The notes under the pieces were generated by a model. It was not told the DNA's origin. It ran no database searches and saw only the letters and a program-made list of their open reading frames with translations. The position numbers and the translations under genes were made by a program. A stretch of 64,000 nucleotides of DNA from contig UBZP01000025.1 of NCBI GenBank assembly GCA_900469965.1, forward strand, positions 1 to 64,000, read 5' to 3'. Shown piece after piece: positions 15,580-24,594 of the stretch (its first letter is position 1; each line of letters begins with the position of its first letter). The stretch comes from Hyphomicrobiales bacterium. Lineage in GTDB: Bacteria; Pseudomonadota; Alphaproteobacteria; Rhizobiales; Rhizobiaceae.

Positions 15580-16383
15580 ATGTCGCTATCCACCCGTATC
15601 GCACCCCATCTGCCCTTGTTGCGGCGATTCTCGCGTGCTGTGACGGGATCCCAGACGTCCGGAGACGCATATGTGGCCGCGATGCTCGAAGCGCTTGTCG
15701 ATGACATAACGCTTTACCCGGAGCGATCGAATGACCGCATCAGCGTTTTTCGCCTCTACTGCACGCTTTTCGACAAGATGCCGGTGAGCATCCCGCAGAA
15801 CGCCGAGTCTCCCTTCGGCTGGGAGCGGCAGGCCGCAGCCAATCTTGCCCACGTCACGCCTGCGGCGCGCAAGGCCTTCCTCTTGGTCGCCGTCGAGGGC
15901 TTCGAGCTCGCCGAATGCGCCGACATCCTCGACATCTCCGAAGACGGGGTGAAGGAGGCGCTGAACCAGGCCTCGCGCGAAATCTCGCAGCAGGTGGCGA
16001 CCGACATCATGATCATCGAGGACGAGCCGCTGATCGCGATGGACATCGAGGACATGGTCACCGCGCTGGGCCACCGCGTGACCGGCATCGCGCGGACGCA
16101 TTCCGAGGCGATCGAGCTCTACAACCGCAAGAAGCCCGGCATGGTGCTGGCCGACATCCAGCTTGCGGACGGAAGCTCGGGCATCGACGCCGTCAACGAC
16201 ATCCTGAAGTCGAGCACCATTCCGGTGATCTTCATCACCGCCTTCCCGGAGCGGCTCCTGACGGGCGAACGGCCGGAACCGGCCTTCCTCGTCACCAAGC
16301 CGTTCAATCCGGAAATGGTCAAGGCGTTGATCAGCCAGGCGCTGTTCTTCGACGAGCACGCCCGCCTCGCCAAGAGTGCCTGA
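15580..16383 (+). CDS. phyR: general stress response regulator PhyR
   Basis: Anti-anti-sigma response regulator, 267 residues. The first about 135 residues mimic an ECF sigma factor (sigma2/sigma4-like helices). Residues about 140-262 form a receiver domain with acidic residues in MIIEDEP, the phospho-acceptor D192 in VLADIQ and K240 in VTKPF. On stress it is phosphorylated, opens, and takes NepR away from EcfG. The ATG at 15580 has GGGAG at normal spacing; a longer reading to 15529 lacks a site. It is divergent from nepR. No exact EcfG promoter was found in the 149-base gap. Confidence 0.95.
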   Translation: MSLSTRIAPHLPLLRRFSRAVTGSQTSGDAYVAAMLEALVDDITLYPERSNDRISVFRLYCTLFDKMPVSIPQNAESPFGWERQAAANLAHVTPAARKAFLLVAVEGFELAECADILDISEDGVKEALNQASREISQQVATDIMIIEDEPLIAMDIEDMVTALGHRVTGIARTHSEAIELYNRKKPGMVLADIQLADGSSGIDAVNDILKSSTIPVIFITAFPERLLTGERPEPAFLVTKPFNPEMVKALISQALFFDEHARLAKSA

Positions 16384-16408
16384 GATCCGGGCTGAGGCCG
16401 GATAAAAC

Positions 16409-16446
16409 AAAAAGGGGCGGACCGGTTCACCGGCCCGCCCCTTTTT
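16409..16446. terminator. bidirectional terminator between phyR and ridA-like gene
   Basis: AAAAAGGGGCGG (16409-16420) pairs with CCGCCCCTTTTT (16435-16446), with an inner CCGG/CCGG extension. A-run and T-run flank both sides, so it can end both converging genes. Confidence 0.85.
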
Positions 16447-16462
16447 CTGTGCTGTGCCAGGC

Positions 16463-16810
16463 TCAGGCCTGCGCGGCGGTGACGATGATCTCGACCAGGT
16501 ATTCGGGGCCGGCCAGCTTGGATTCGCCGGTGGCACGCGCGGGCGCATGCCCCGGGGCGACCCATGCGTCCCAGACGGCGTTCATCTTCTGGAAATCGGC
16601 CATGTCGGCCATCCAGATCTGGGCGGAGAGGATCTTGGTCTTGTCCGAGCCGGCCAGCGCCAGCAGGCGATCGATCGAGGCCAGCACCTGCTTCGTCTGG
16701 GTGGCGACGTCTGCTCCGGGTTCGCCGACCTGGCCGGCCAGATAGACGACACCGTTGTGGACGACGGCCTGGCTCATGCGCGCGCCGGTTTCAAAGCGAG
16801 TAATGGTCAT
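16463..16810 (-). CDS. RidA family protein
   Basis: A 115-residue member of the RidA/YjgF/Rid family, which hydrolyses reactive enamine/imine intermediates. The middle has the typical GVVYLAGQVGEPGADVATQT segment, and the C-terminus has VEIIVTAAQA in place of the canonical VEIEAIA. The arginine that binds the substrate carboxylate in RidA (in xRx(C/V)VxV) is not evident, so it more likely belongs to a Rid subfamily than to RidA proper. It is a single gene; no substrate can be inferred from neighbours. Confidence 0.85.
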   Translation of the reverse strand: MTITRFETGARMSQAVVHNGVVYLAGQVGEPGADVATQTKQVLASIDRLLALAGSDKTKILSAQIWMADMADFQKMNAVWDAWVAPGHAPARATGESKLAGPEYLVEIIVTAAQA

Positions 16811-16969
16811 CGGTTCGTTCCTGTCTTTGTTGGTCTAGCCCTGTGGCCGGCGCTCTCCGGGGAGCGCGGCAACCACCCGCCGGCGGGCATCGGAAGCGGC
16901 GGAAGGTCTATACGATCGTCGGCGCCGCTTTGCCAGCGCGATTGTGCCCGGCAGGCTGCCGCGGCAGCG

Positions 16970-17497
16970 TCAGGGCTTCTGCCGCCATTGCGCGGACAGG
17001 CGCTCGAGGCTCGCCGCGACGATCGCCTCCAGCGGCGCGTCGATGTCGACGGTGACGACGCCGGCCTCCCCGCTCGGATCCTCCAGGGTCGCAAGCTGGC
17101 TGTCGAGCAGGCTTGCCGGCATGAAGTGTCCCTGGCGCTGCTGCATGCGGCCGATCAGCAGGTCCCGGCTGCCGCGGAGGAAGACGAAGGCGAGATCGCC
17201 GCCCGCTTCCGCCCGCAGGCGGTCGCGGTAGGCGCGTTTCAGGGCCGAGCAGGAGGCGACGATGTCGGAGCCCGCCTCCGTGGCCGCGTGCAGCTCCGCA
17301 CCGATCCGGTCGAGCCAGGGCCAGCGGTCGGCGTCGGTCAGCGGAATGCCCTCCGACATCTTGTCGATATTGGCCTGCGGGTGCAGCCGGTCGCCTTCGA
17401 GGAAGTCCGCCCGAAGGGCCGCGGCAAGTCCCTCGGCGACCGAGGTCTTGCCGCAACCGGAAACGCCCATGACGACGATGGCCCTGCCCGCACCCAC
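16970..17497 (-). CDS. gntK: gluconokinase
   Basis: ATP-dependent kinase forming 6-phosphogluconate from gluconate, feeding the Entner-Doudoroff pathway whose genes lie at the far end of this window. It has 175 residues with P-loop GVSGCGKTS near residue 11, the family segment FLEGDRLHPQANIDKMSEG, PLTDADRWPWL and the CSALKRAYRD motif. The start is a GTG at 17497 with a distant AGGA; no closer ATG gives an intact P-loop. It follows dppF by 12 bases in the same direction, so it may be transcribed with the dipeptide transporter. Confidence 0.92.
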   Translation of the reverse strand: MGAGRAIVVMGVSGCGKTSVAEGLAAALRADFLEGDRLHPQANIDKMSEGIPLTDADRWPWLDRIGAELHAATEAGSDIVASCSALKRAYRDRLRAEAGGDLAFVFLRGSRDLLIGRMQQRQGHFMPASLLDSQLATLEDPSGEAGVVTVDIDAPLEAIVAASLERLSAQWRQKP

Positions 17498-17509
17498 GTG
17501 CCAGGCGTC

Positions 17510-18337
17510 CTAGGCGCGCTTGCGCCGCTCGAGGCGGGCCTGGATCGCCGCGACGTCGACGCGCGGCGTCGCCGCGAACAGCGTCTTGGTGTAGCTGTGC
17601 TGCGGGCTGTCGAAGACCTGGTCGCGGCTGCCGTACTCGACCGCCTCGCCGAAGTACATCACCATCACATCGTCGGCGATGTGGCGCACGACGGAAAGGT
17701 CGTGGCTGATGAAGACGTAAGTCAGGTGGAACTCGTCCTGCAGGTCGGACAGAAGGTTCAGCACCTGCGCCTGCACCGACAGGTCGAGCGCGGAGACCGG
17801 CTCGTCCAGCACCAGCAGGCGCGGGTTGAGCATCAGCGCCCGGGCGATCGCCACGCGCTGGCGCTGGCCGCCGGAGAACATGTGCGGATAGCGCGCATAG
17901 TGCTTCTCCTCCAGGCCCACCTTCTTCAGCATGGCCATGGCGCGGTCGCGGCGCTCGCCAGCCGGGATCTTCGTGTTGATGACCAGCGGCTCGGTGAGGA
18001 TGTCGCCGATCTTCTTGCGCGGGTTCAGCGAACCGTAGGGGTTCTGGAAGACGATCTGCACCTTGCTGCGCATCTCGGGCGACAGCCCGTCGGCGGCGAT
18101 GTCCACCTTCTGGCCGTCGATCAGCATCTCGCCGGCGGTGACCGGGTCGATCATCGTCACCATGCGGGCGAGCGTGGACTTGCCGCAGCCGCTCTCGCCG
18201 ACGATGGCGAGCGTCTTGCCCTCCTCGACCTTGAAGCTGACGCCCTTGACCGCGTTGACGGTCTTGCTCTTCTTCAGGAGGCTGCCGGGGATGTGGTAGT
18301 CGCGCACGAGATTGCGCGCTTCGAGAACAGGGGTCAT
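17510..18337 (-). CDS. dppF: dipeptide/oligopeptide ABC transporter ATPase DppF
   Basis: Second ATPase of the peptide importer, 275 residues. Walker A GESGCGKST near residue 44, the NPYGSLNPRKKI Q-loop region, signature [14 protein letters not shown], Walker B LVLDEPVSALD and switch H in FISHDLS are all intact. The C-terminal peptide-transporter extension ends in a basic tail. The ATG at 18337 overlaps the dppD stop by four bases (ATGA) and has GGGAG upstream. The missing usual Cys cluster of OppF-type tails is not unusual in Dpp proteins. Confidence 0.93.
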   Translation of the reverse strand: MTPVLEARNLVRDYHIPGSLLKKSKTVNAVKGVSFKVEEGKTLAIVGESGCGKSTLARMVTMIDPVTAGEMLIDGQKVDIAADGLSPEMRSKVQIVFQNPYGSLNPRKKIGDILTEPLVINTKIPAGERRDRAMAMLKKVGLEEKHYARYPHMFSGGQRQRVAIARALMLNPRLLVLDEPVSALDLSVQAQVLNLLSDLQDEFHLTYVFISHDLSVVRHIADDVMVMYFGEAVEYGSRDQVFDSPQHSYTKTLFAATPRVDVAAIQARLERRKRA

Positions 18338-19191
18338 CGAACGGCTCCCTCGAAGATCTGCTGGTCGGTGAGGTTTTCCGTGATCGTCGGCAGCCGGCCG
18401 CCGACGGCGTTTTCCGGCAGCGCGGACAGCAGCGCCTTGGTGTAGACGCTCTTCGGGTTTTGGAAGAGCGACAGCACGTCGGCCTCCTCGATCTTCCTGC
18501 CCTTGTACTGGACGATGACGCGGTCGGCGGTCTCGGCGACCACGCCCATGTCGTGGGTGATCATGATCAGGCCCATGCCGTGCTCCGCCTGCAGCTTCAT
18601 CAAGAGGTCGAGGATCTGCTTCTGGATCGTCACGTCGAGCGCCGTGGTCGGCTCGTCGGCGATCAGGAGCTTCGGATTGCAGGCGAGCGCCGTGGCGATC
18701 ATCACGCGCTGGCACTGTCCGCCCGACATCTGGTGCGGGAAGTGGCCGAGCCGCTCCTCCGGGTTGGGGATGCCGACCGACTGGAACAGTTCGATCGCCC
18801 GGTCCCGGCGCGCCTTCCGGTTCAGGTCGGTGTGCACGCGCAGCACCTCCTCGATCTGGTAGCCGACGGTGAAGCAGGGGTTGAGGCTGGCGATCGGCTC
18901 CTGGAAGATCATCGAGATCTCCTTGCCGATGATCTTGCGCCGCTCGGCATCCGACATCGACTGCATGTCGCGGCCGTTGAAGAGCAGCTTGTCGGCGGTG
19001 ACCTTTGCCGTCCAGGGCAGAAGCCCCATGGCGGCGAGCATCGAGACGGACTTTCCGGAGCCGGACTCGCCGACGATGGCGAGCACCTCGCCCTCGTCGA
19101 CCTTGAGCGAGACGCCGTCCACGGCCCGGAAGGGGCCAGAGGCCGTCTGGAACTCGACGACCAGGTTTTCGATATGGAGGAGCGACATCAC
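18334..19191 (-). CDS. dppD: dipeptide/oligopeptide ABC transporter ATPase DppD
   Basis: First ATPase of the importer, 285 residues. Walker A is GESGSGKSV, the Q-loop region reads [11 protein letters not shown], the signature is [14 protein letters not shown] (Cys where most relatives have Arg), Walker B is [12 protein letters not shown] and the switch histidine is in MITHDMG. It overlaps dppC and dppF by four bases each, so dppC-D-F are translationally coupled. It works with DppF as a heterodimer on the membrane's inner face. Confidence 0.93.
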   Translation of the reverse strand: MMSLLHIENLVVEFQTASGPFRAVDGVSLKVDEGEVLAIVGESGSGKSVSMLAAMGLLPWTAKVTADKLLFNGRDMQSMSDAERRKIIGKEISMIFQEPIASLNPCFTVGYQIEEVLRVHTDLNRKARRDRAIELFQSVGIPNPEERLGHFPHQMSGGQCQRVMIATALACNPKLLIADEPTTALDVTIQKQILDLLMKLQAEHGMGLIMITHDMGVVAETADRVIVQYKGRKIEEADVLSLFQNPKSVYTKALLSALPENAVGGRLPTITENLTDQQIFEGAVR

Positions 19192-20114
19192 GACCTCTTC
19201 AACTTCGGATCAAGAGCATCGCGCAGGCCGTCGCCCATCAGGTTGATGGCGAGCACGGTGATGAGGATGGCAAGGCCGGGGAAGGTGACGACCCACCAGG
19301 CGCGCTGGATGAACTCGCGCGCCTCGGCGAGCATCGTTCCCCATTCCGGCGTCGGCGGCTGCGCGCCCATGCCGAGGAAGCCGAGGGCGGCCGCGTCCAG
19401 GATCGCCGCCGAGAAGGCGAGCGTCGCCTGCACGATCAGCGGCGCCAGGCAGTTCGGCAGGATCGTCAGGAACATCAGCCGCAGCGTGCCCGCACCGGCG
19501 ACCTTCGATCCGACCACGTAATCCTTGGTGCGCTCCGTCATGACGGCGGCGCGCGTCAGGCGCACGAAATGCGGCTGGTTGACGAGCGAGATCGCGATCA
19601 TGGCGTTCAAGAGGCCCGGGCCGAGCACGGCCACCAGCACGAGCGCCAGCAGCAGCGACGGAAACGCCAGGATGATATCCATGATGCGCATGATGAAGGT
19701 ATCGATCCGGCCGCGGAAATAGCCGGCGACGAGACCGATCAGCACGCCGGAGATCACCGACAGCGTCACCACGACGAGGCCGATGAAGAGCGAGAAGCGT
19801 GCGCCGTAGATCAGGCGCGAAAGAATGTCGCGGCCGACGGCGTCGGTGCCGAGGATGTGACCCCAGCTGCCCCCCTGCTCCCAGACCGGCGGCATGAGCA
19901 GCAGCTCGCGGTTCTGGATGCTCGGGCTGTGCGGAGCGACGAACGGCGCGAAGATCGCGACGAAGAGGATGATCAGGAAGATCACCAGGCCGATCACGGC
20001 CCCCTTGTTGCGCGAGAAGTAGAACCAGAATTCCGACAGGCCGGACGGCGGCGTCTTGGCCTCGGCGACCTTCGGGTCGGCGGCCTTGCTTTGAATTGCA
20101 GTCATTTCAGCCAC
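19188..20114 (-). CDS. dppC: dipeptide ABC transporter permease DppC
   Basis: Inner-membrane permease, 308 residues. The N-terminal cytoplasmic tail is followed by a first helix (about 35-56) and an extracytoplasmic loop with [19 protein letters not shown], a DppC/OppC hallmark. Five further helices and the coupling segment with [15 protein letters not shown] complete the core. AGGTGG lies before the ATG. It starts 3 bases after dppB and overlaps dppD. It pairs with DppB. Confidence 0.94.
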   Translation of the reverse strand: MAEMTAIQSKAADPKVAEAKTPPSGLSEFWFYFSRNKGAVIGLVIFLIILFVAIFAPFVAPHSPSIQNRELLLMPPVWEQGGSWGHILGTDAVGRDILSRLIYGARFSLFIGLVVVTLSVISGVLIGLVAGYFRGRIDTFIMRIMDIILAFPSLLLALVLVAVLGPGLLNAMIAISLVNQPHFVRLTRAAVMTERTKDYVVGSKVAGAGTLRLMFLTILPNCLAPLIVQATLAFSAAILDAAALGFLGMGAQPPTPEWGTMLAEAREFIQRAWWVVTFPGLAILITVLAINLMGDGLRDALDPKLKRS

Positions 20115-20117
20115 CTC

Positions 20118-21122
20118 CTAGTGCCGGATCCGCGGGTTGATCAACCCGTAGAGCAGATCGACAATCAGGTTCACCAGCATGATCACGCCGGCGATCAGCA
20201 TAAGCCCGCCTTGAACGACCGCATAATCACGCTTGAACACCGAATCCACCATCCACTTGCCGATGCCCGGCCAGGAGAAGATCGTTTCCGTCAGGATCGC
20301 GCCGGCGAGCAGCACGCCGACCTGCAGGCCGATCGTGGTGATCACCGGGATCATCGCGTTGCGCAGCGCATGGATGCCGACGACGCGCAGCGGCGCCAGG
20401 CCCTTGGAGCGGGCGGTGCGGACATAGTCCTCGCCGAGCACCTCGAGCATGGCCGAGCGCGTCTGCCGCGCGATGACGGCGAGCGGGATCGTCGCCAGCA
20501 CGATCGTCGGCAAGATCAGGTAGGTGACGGCCGACTTGAAGGCGCCGGCCTGGCCGGAGAGCAGGCTGTCGATCAGCATGAAGCCGGTGACCTGCGGGAA
20601 GAAATACATCAGCGAGATGCGGCCCGAGACCGGCGTCCAGCCGAGATAGCCGGAGAAGAAGATGATGAGCAGCAGACCCCACCAGAAGATCGGCATGGAA
20701 TAACCGACGAGGGCTGCGCCCATCACGGTCTGGTCCAGCCAGGAACCCCGTTTCACCGCCGCCAGCACGCCCGCCGGAATGCCGAGGCAGACGGCGACAA
20801 TGATGGCGCAGAGCGAGAGTTCCAGCGTTGCCGGGAACAGCTGCAGGAAATCGTCGAGAACCGGGCGCTTGGTGACGATCGAGCTGCCGAAATCGCCGGT
20901 GACGAGCCCGCCCAGGTAATCCAGGTACTGCAGATACATCGGGCGGTCGAGGCCGAGCTGGCTCATCAGTTCGGCGTGGCGTTCGGGCGACATCACCCGT
21001 TCCCCGGACATCAGCATGACCGGGTCGCCGGGCAGAAGACGAATGAACGAGAAAGCGATGATCGATACCCCGATGAACGTGGGTATCAGGACGGCGAGCC
21101 GTCCGAGAATGAAGCGTAGCAT
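20118..21122 (-). CDS. dppB: dipeptide ABC transporter permease DppB
   Basis: Inner-membrane permease, 334 residues from the ATG at 21122, which begins the typical MLRFILGRLAVLIPTF helix. A reading extended to 21185 adds a polar segment unlike the family. DppB features include the FIRLLPGDP segment after helix 1 and the GLAPLRVVGIHALRNA coupling loop. It is separated from dppA by a 97-base gap with a terminator-like hairpin, suggesting lower expression than the binding protein. Confidence 0.93.
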   Translation of the reverse strand: MLRFILGRLAVLIPTFIGVSIIAFSFIRLLPGDPVMLMSGERVMSPERHAELMSQLGLDRPMYLQYLDYLGGLVTGDFGSSIVTKRPVLDDFLQLFPATLELSLCAIIVAVCLGIPAGVLAAVKRGSWLDQTVMGAALVGYSMPIFWWGLLLIIFFSGYLGWTPVSGRISLMYFFPQVTGFMLIDSLLSGQAGAFKSAVTYLILPTIVLATIPLAVIARQTRSAMLEVLGEDYVRTARSKGLAPLRVVGIHALRNAMIPVITTIGLQVGVLLAGAILTETIFSWPGIGKWMVDSVFKRDYAVVQGGLMLIAGVIMLVNLIVDLLYGLINPRIRH

Positions 21123-21143
21123 GGGAGCCAAATCCCTTATTGG

Positions 21144-21176
21144 AAAACCGGCGACCCGAGTTCTTCGAGCCGCCGG
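21144..21176 (-). terminator. leaky terminator between dppA and dppB
   Basis: On the minus strand CCGGCG (21176-21171) pairs with CGCCGG (21153-21148), closed further by TCGA-containing inner sequence and followed by TTTTCC. It stands 43 bases after the dppA stop and probably lets only part of transcription continue into dppB. Confidence 0.45.
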
Positions 21177-21219
21177 CCATTGCACGCTCTTGGCGGCGTG
21201 CCTTTCTCGTTAACCGATA

Positions 21220-22815
21220 TTACTCGGCGATGTCCACGCCTTCGAAGACGAAGTCGCCGAGCGGAGACTGGACGAAGCCCGAAACCTTCTTGCTCATCGG
21301 CACGACGGCGAGCGAGTGGTCCAGCGTGTTCCAGGGCGCTTCGCGCTTGAAGATGACCTGGGCCTCTTCATAGAGCTTGGTGCGCTCGGCAACGTCGGAG
21401 GTCGCCTTGGCCTTCGTCACGAGGTCGTCGAACTCCTTGTTGCACCACTGCGCGCGGTTGTTGCCGCCGACGGCATCGCAGCCGAGCAGGGTGTCAAGGA
21501 AGTTGTCCGGGTCGCCGTTGTCGCCCGTCCAGCCGAGGATGGCCGCACCGTCGCGGTCCTTGGCGGAGGAGAGCTTCAGGTACTCGGCCCATTCGTAGGA
21601 GACGATCTCGGCCGTGACGCCGATCTTGGCGAGGTCGGCCTGCATCAGTTCTGCCGCACGGCGCGCGTTCAGCATGTACGGACGGGCAACCGGCATCGCC
21701 CAGATCTTCATCTTGAGATCCTTGACGCCGGCGTCTTCGAGCATCTTCTTGGCCGCTTCCGGATCGTACTTGTCGTCGACGACGGCATCGTTGTACGACC
21801 ACATGGTCGGCGGGATCGGGTTCTTGGCGACGGTCGCCGCACCCTGGAAGACCGCGTCGACGATGGCCTGGCGGTTGATCGCCATGTTGAGGGCCTTGCG
21901 GACCTCGACCTTGTCGAACGGCGGAACCAACGTGTTGTAGGCGAGGTAGGCGACGTTGAGGCCGGCCTGCTCGGAAATGTGCAGGTTCGGATCGGCCTTC
22001 AGCTCGGCGACGTCAGCGGCGTTCGGGTAGGACATCAGGTGGCATTCGCCGGCCTTCAGCTTCTGCGCGCGAACGGCAGCATCGGTGGTGATGGCGAAGA
22101 CCAGGTCGTCGATCGGCTGCTTGCCGCCCCAGTAGTCCGGGTTGGCCTTGTAGCGGATGGCGGCATCCGGCTGGTAGGCGACGAAGGTGAACGGACCGGT
22201 GCCGAGCGGCTGCTGGTTCATCAGTTCCATCTTGCCTTCAGCCTGCAGCTTGTCGGCGTATTCCTTCGACACGATCGAGATGAAGGGCATGCCGAGGTTT
22301 GCCAGCAGCGGCGCTTCCGGGCGCTTCAGCGTGATCTTGACGGTCAGGTCGTCGACCTTCTCGATCTTGTCGATGACATCGGGCAGGCCCATGCCGGAGA
22401 AGTATTCCCAGGACGCACCCGGCACGTACTTGTGCCAGGGATTGTCTTCCTTGTACTGGCGCTCGAACGAGAAGACCACGTCGTCGGCGTTCAGTTCGCG
22501 CGTCGGCGTGAAGTACTCGGTCGTCTGGAACTTCACACCCTTGCGAAGCTTGAAGGTGTATTCCGTGCCGTCGGCCGAAATTTCCCAGCTCTCGGCCAGT
22601 GCGGGTTCGACTTCGGTCGTGCCGCGCTTGAATTCGACCAGGCGATTATAGACCGTGTGCGCGGCCGCGTCGAAGGTTTGACCACCCGTGTAGAGGCCGG
22701 GGTCGAAGCCTTCCGGCGACGCTTCCGAGCAGTAAACGAAGGTCTTGGACCAGGCTGCCGTGCTGATCACGGAGGCGAGCGCGGTCGCAGCAAGGAGAGT
22801 TGTCAGCTTTTTCAT
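21220..22815 (-). CDS. dppA: dipeptide-binding periplasmic protein DppA
   Basis: Periplasmic binding protein of the peptide importer, 531 residues, normal for the SBP_bac_5 family. A signal peptide ends near residue 22 (STAAWS/KTF). Family landmarks are FVYCSEASPEGFDPGLYTGG at the mature N-terminus, WEISADGTEYTFKLRKGVKF and the late GWTGDNGDPDNFL. It is the first gene of the dppABCDF unit. Its upstream gap of 372 bases is shared with a divergent luxR-type gene. Peptide specificity is not readable. Confidence 0.94.
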   Translation of the reverse strand: MKKLTTLLAATALASVISTAAWSKTFVYCSEASPEGFDPGLYTGGQTFDAAAHTVYNRLVEFKRGTTEVEPALAESWEISADGTEYTFKLRKGVKFQTTEYFTPTRELNADDVVFSFERQYKEDNPWHKYVPGASWEYFSGMGLPDVIDKIEKVDDLTVKITLKRPEAPLLANLGMPFISIVSKEYADKLQAEGKMELMNQQPLGTGPFTFVAYQPDAAIRYKANPDYWGGKQPIDDLVFAITTDAAVRAQKLKAGECHLMSYPNAADVAELKADPNLHISEQAGLNVAYLAYNTLVPPFDKVEVRKALNMAINRQAIVDAVFQGAATVAKNPIPPTMWSYNDAVVDDKYDPEAAKKMLEDAGVKDLKMKIWAMPVARPYMLNARRAAELMQADLAKIGVTAEIVSYEWAEYLKLSSAKDRDGAAILGWTGDNGDPDNFLDTLLGCDAVGGNNRAQWCNKEFDDLVTKAKATSDVAERTKLYEEAQVIFKREAPWNTLDHSLAVVPMSKKVSGFVQSPLGDFVFEGVDIAE

Positions 22816-23187
22816 AGCGTGCTTCCCAGATTTTGCTTTTTATTTCGCGTGTTTTCGGTCTCGGGAACCCCAGGCCCCGGCCTTGCGCGGATGGAACGAT
22901 ATTTGTCGCAGGATTGCAATAAGCCCGCTAATAAATTTATCCAAATGTAAAACAATAGAGAAAAATCCTCTAACACAGGTTTTTCGGCGCCAATTTCAGC
23001 GGATTTGCCCCGCGGGACGCCATGGCGACCGCCGCCCGGGGCCGGCATTTTCAACGCCTCGCAGCCGCGACGCGCGGACTATCCGGAAAAACGGCAAAAA
23101 TGCGTTGGCAGAGGGCAAATGCGGCACGAAAAGTCTTGCCCAGACCGTCAGCGGCGCTAGACTCGCCTCAGAAATCTGGGGAACCGC
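22816..23187. other. 372-base divergent intergenic region, AT-rich in the middle
   Basis: Shared upstream region of dppA (left) and a luxR-type gene (right). Bases about 22915-22985 are AT-rich and hold the palindrome ATAAATTTAT near 22933, the likely place of promoters in one or both directions. The rest is GC-rich; I see no ORF with a ribosome site, no recognisable operator and no RNA gene. Confidence 0.5.
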
Positions 23188-23907
23188 GTGGCCGCACTCT
23201 CGCAGCATCATCGTCGGTATGACTTCGAAGGCGATTTGGACAAGGCTCTCAATCGCGTCGACTTCTTCCGCTTGTTCCACGGCATCGCCTTACGTTACGG
23301 ATTCGAGCACTTCTGCGTGCTCCAGGTTGCAGCCGAGATGGAGGGCAGCAACCTTGCCAGCAAGCTCGTCCTGCACGATCTTTCCGCCGGCCTGGCCGAG
23401 ACCTACGACAAACGGCACCGGTTCAGCGAATCAGACATCTACAAGAGCCTGCGCCGCTCGGCCATCCCGACGGTCTGGCACGCCCGGGACGAGAATACGG
23501 AAGGAGAGGACGCGGAGCACAATCTGCTCTGCCAGCTCGGCTTCGACCTCGCGGTCGTCGTGCCGCTCCAGGCCGTGTCCGGGGCGCGCTATGCCGTCAT
23601 CTTCTTGGGCGACGAGGGCGGCATCGCCCGCCAGCAGCACATGGAGCTCTGTTACGAGGCCAATTGCGTCTTCGACTATTTCCACCGTGTCGTCCTGTCC
23701 GTCCGGACGGGCATGGGCCTGACGCCGCGCGAGACCGAGATCCTGCGCTGGATCTCCTACGGCAAGACCGCCAGCGAGATCGCCCTGATCGTCTCCGTCT
23801 CCGAACACACGGTCAACTCGCACACGGCAACGATCCTGAAGAAGCTCGACGTGGTCAACCGCACGCAGATGGTGGCAAAGGCGATCCGGGAGCAGATCAT
23901 TCTCTGA
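23188..23907 (+). CDS. LuxR-family transcription regulator (solo)
   Basis: A 239-residue protein with an N-terminal region like the autoinducer-binding fold (about 15-160) and a C-terminal LuxR helix-turn-helix (about 174-236: LTPRETEILRWISYGKTASE, then VSEHTVNSHTATILKKL). Of the classical acyl-homoserine-lactone contacts only a Tyr, an Asp and the Trp in PTVWHA are visible; the first Trp and the Pro after Asp are missing. No luxI-like gene is nearby. It starts with GTG with GGGGAA upstream. It is divergent from dppA. Ligand and targets unknown. Confidence 0.85.
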   Translation: MAALSQHHRRYDFEGDLDKALNRVDFFRLFHGIALRYGFEHFCVLQVAAEMEGSNLASKLVLHDLSAGLAETYDKRHRFSESDIYKSLRRSAIPTVWHARDENTEGEDAEHNLLCQLGFDLAVVVPLQAVSGARYAVIFLGDEGGIARQQHMELCYEANCVFDYFHRVVLSVRTGMGLTPRETEILRWISYGKTASEIALIVSVSEHTVNSHTATILKKLDVVNRTQMVAKAIREQIIL

Positions 23908-24106
23908 CACCAAATATCCTTTGGGTAACGTAGCGGGAGGCAGCCAATTGCAGGGGCGGGGCTTGTGAAGCGTCTCAGGCTGAACCAGAGTGGCCTTGGG
24001 GGGGGAATGAAAAGAACACCGACAATTCGGTCAGTATTTTCGACGCGCCCGCCACCAGTTCGCGCCCTGACAATAGCATCCGTCACCGGATCAACCCGAG
24101 TTCGTC

Positions 24107-24514
24107 ATGACCGTTCCAGTAAACATCCTGCTCGTTGACGACGACCCCGCGGAAAACGTGATCATGCGGGCGCTGATGCGCAAGGTCGCCAATGTCACGA
24201 TCAAGCTGCACTACGTCGAAACGGTGGAGGCCGCGCTGGAATTCATCCGGACCGCAGAACTGCAGCTCGACCTGATCCTGATGGACAACCGCCTCCAGCC
24301 GCAGGCGGACTTCCGCGAAACCGTGCCCGAGCTTCGGCATAGCGGCTATATCGGCCCCATCGGCGTGATCTCGTCCTCGATCACGGATGCCTACTTCCAG
24401 AGCATCGACGACTACGGCGTCGACTTCCGGATCGACAAGGCGGAGCTGGACCCGACCGCGATCGGCTTCATCATCCAGGAATTCGTCAACCGGGACAGCC
24501 GCGCCGCGCAGTAG
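24107..24514 (+). CDS. single-domain response regulator (receiver only)
   Basis: A 135-residue receiver domain without an output domain. Acidic residues D11-D13 in LLVDDDP, the phospho-acceptor D60 in LILMDNR, S89 in VISSS and K111 in RIDKAEL are all in the right places, though the proline normally after the lysine is missing. It could relay phosphate or bind a partner, as CheY- or DivK-like proteins do. No kinase gene is adjacent. The ribosome site is weak. A bidirectional hairpin separates it from rirA. Confidence 0.82.
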   Translation: MTVPVNILLVDDDPAENVIMRALMRKVANVTIKLHYVETVEAALEFIRTAELQLDLILMDNRLQPQADFRETVPELRHSGYIGPIGVISSSITDAYFQSIDDYGVDFRIDKAELDPTAIGFIIQEFVNRDSRAAQ

Positions 24515-24538
24515 GTCGGCCGGCCGGCGGCCATGAAA

Positions 24539-24569
24539 AAGCCCGCGTCGGAACATCCGAAGCGGGCTT
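24539..24569. terminator. bidirectional terminator between receiver gene and rirA
   Basis: AAGCCCGC (24539-24546) pairs with GCGGGCTT (24562-24569), with an inner TCGGA/TCCGA pair. An A-run precedes it, giving a T-run for the minus strand. The site suits both converging genes. Confidence 0.75.
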
Positions 24570-24594
24570 CTGTCTGTGTTGCTGCAGCGCCTCT

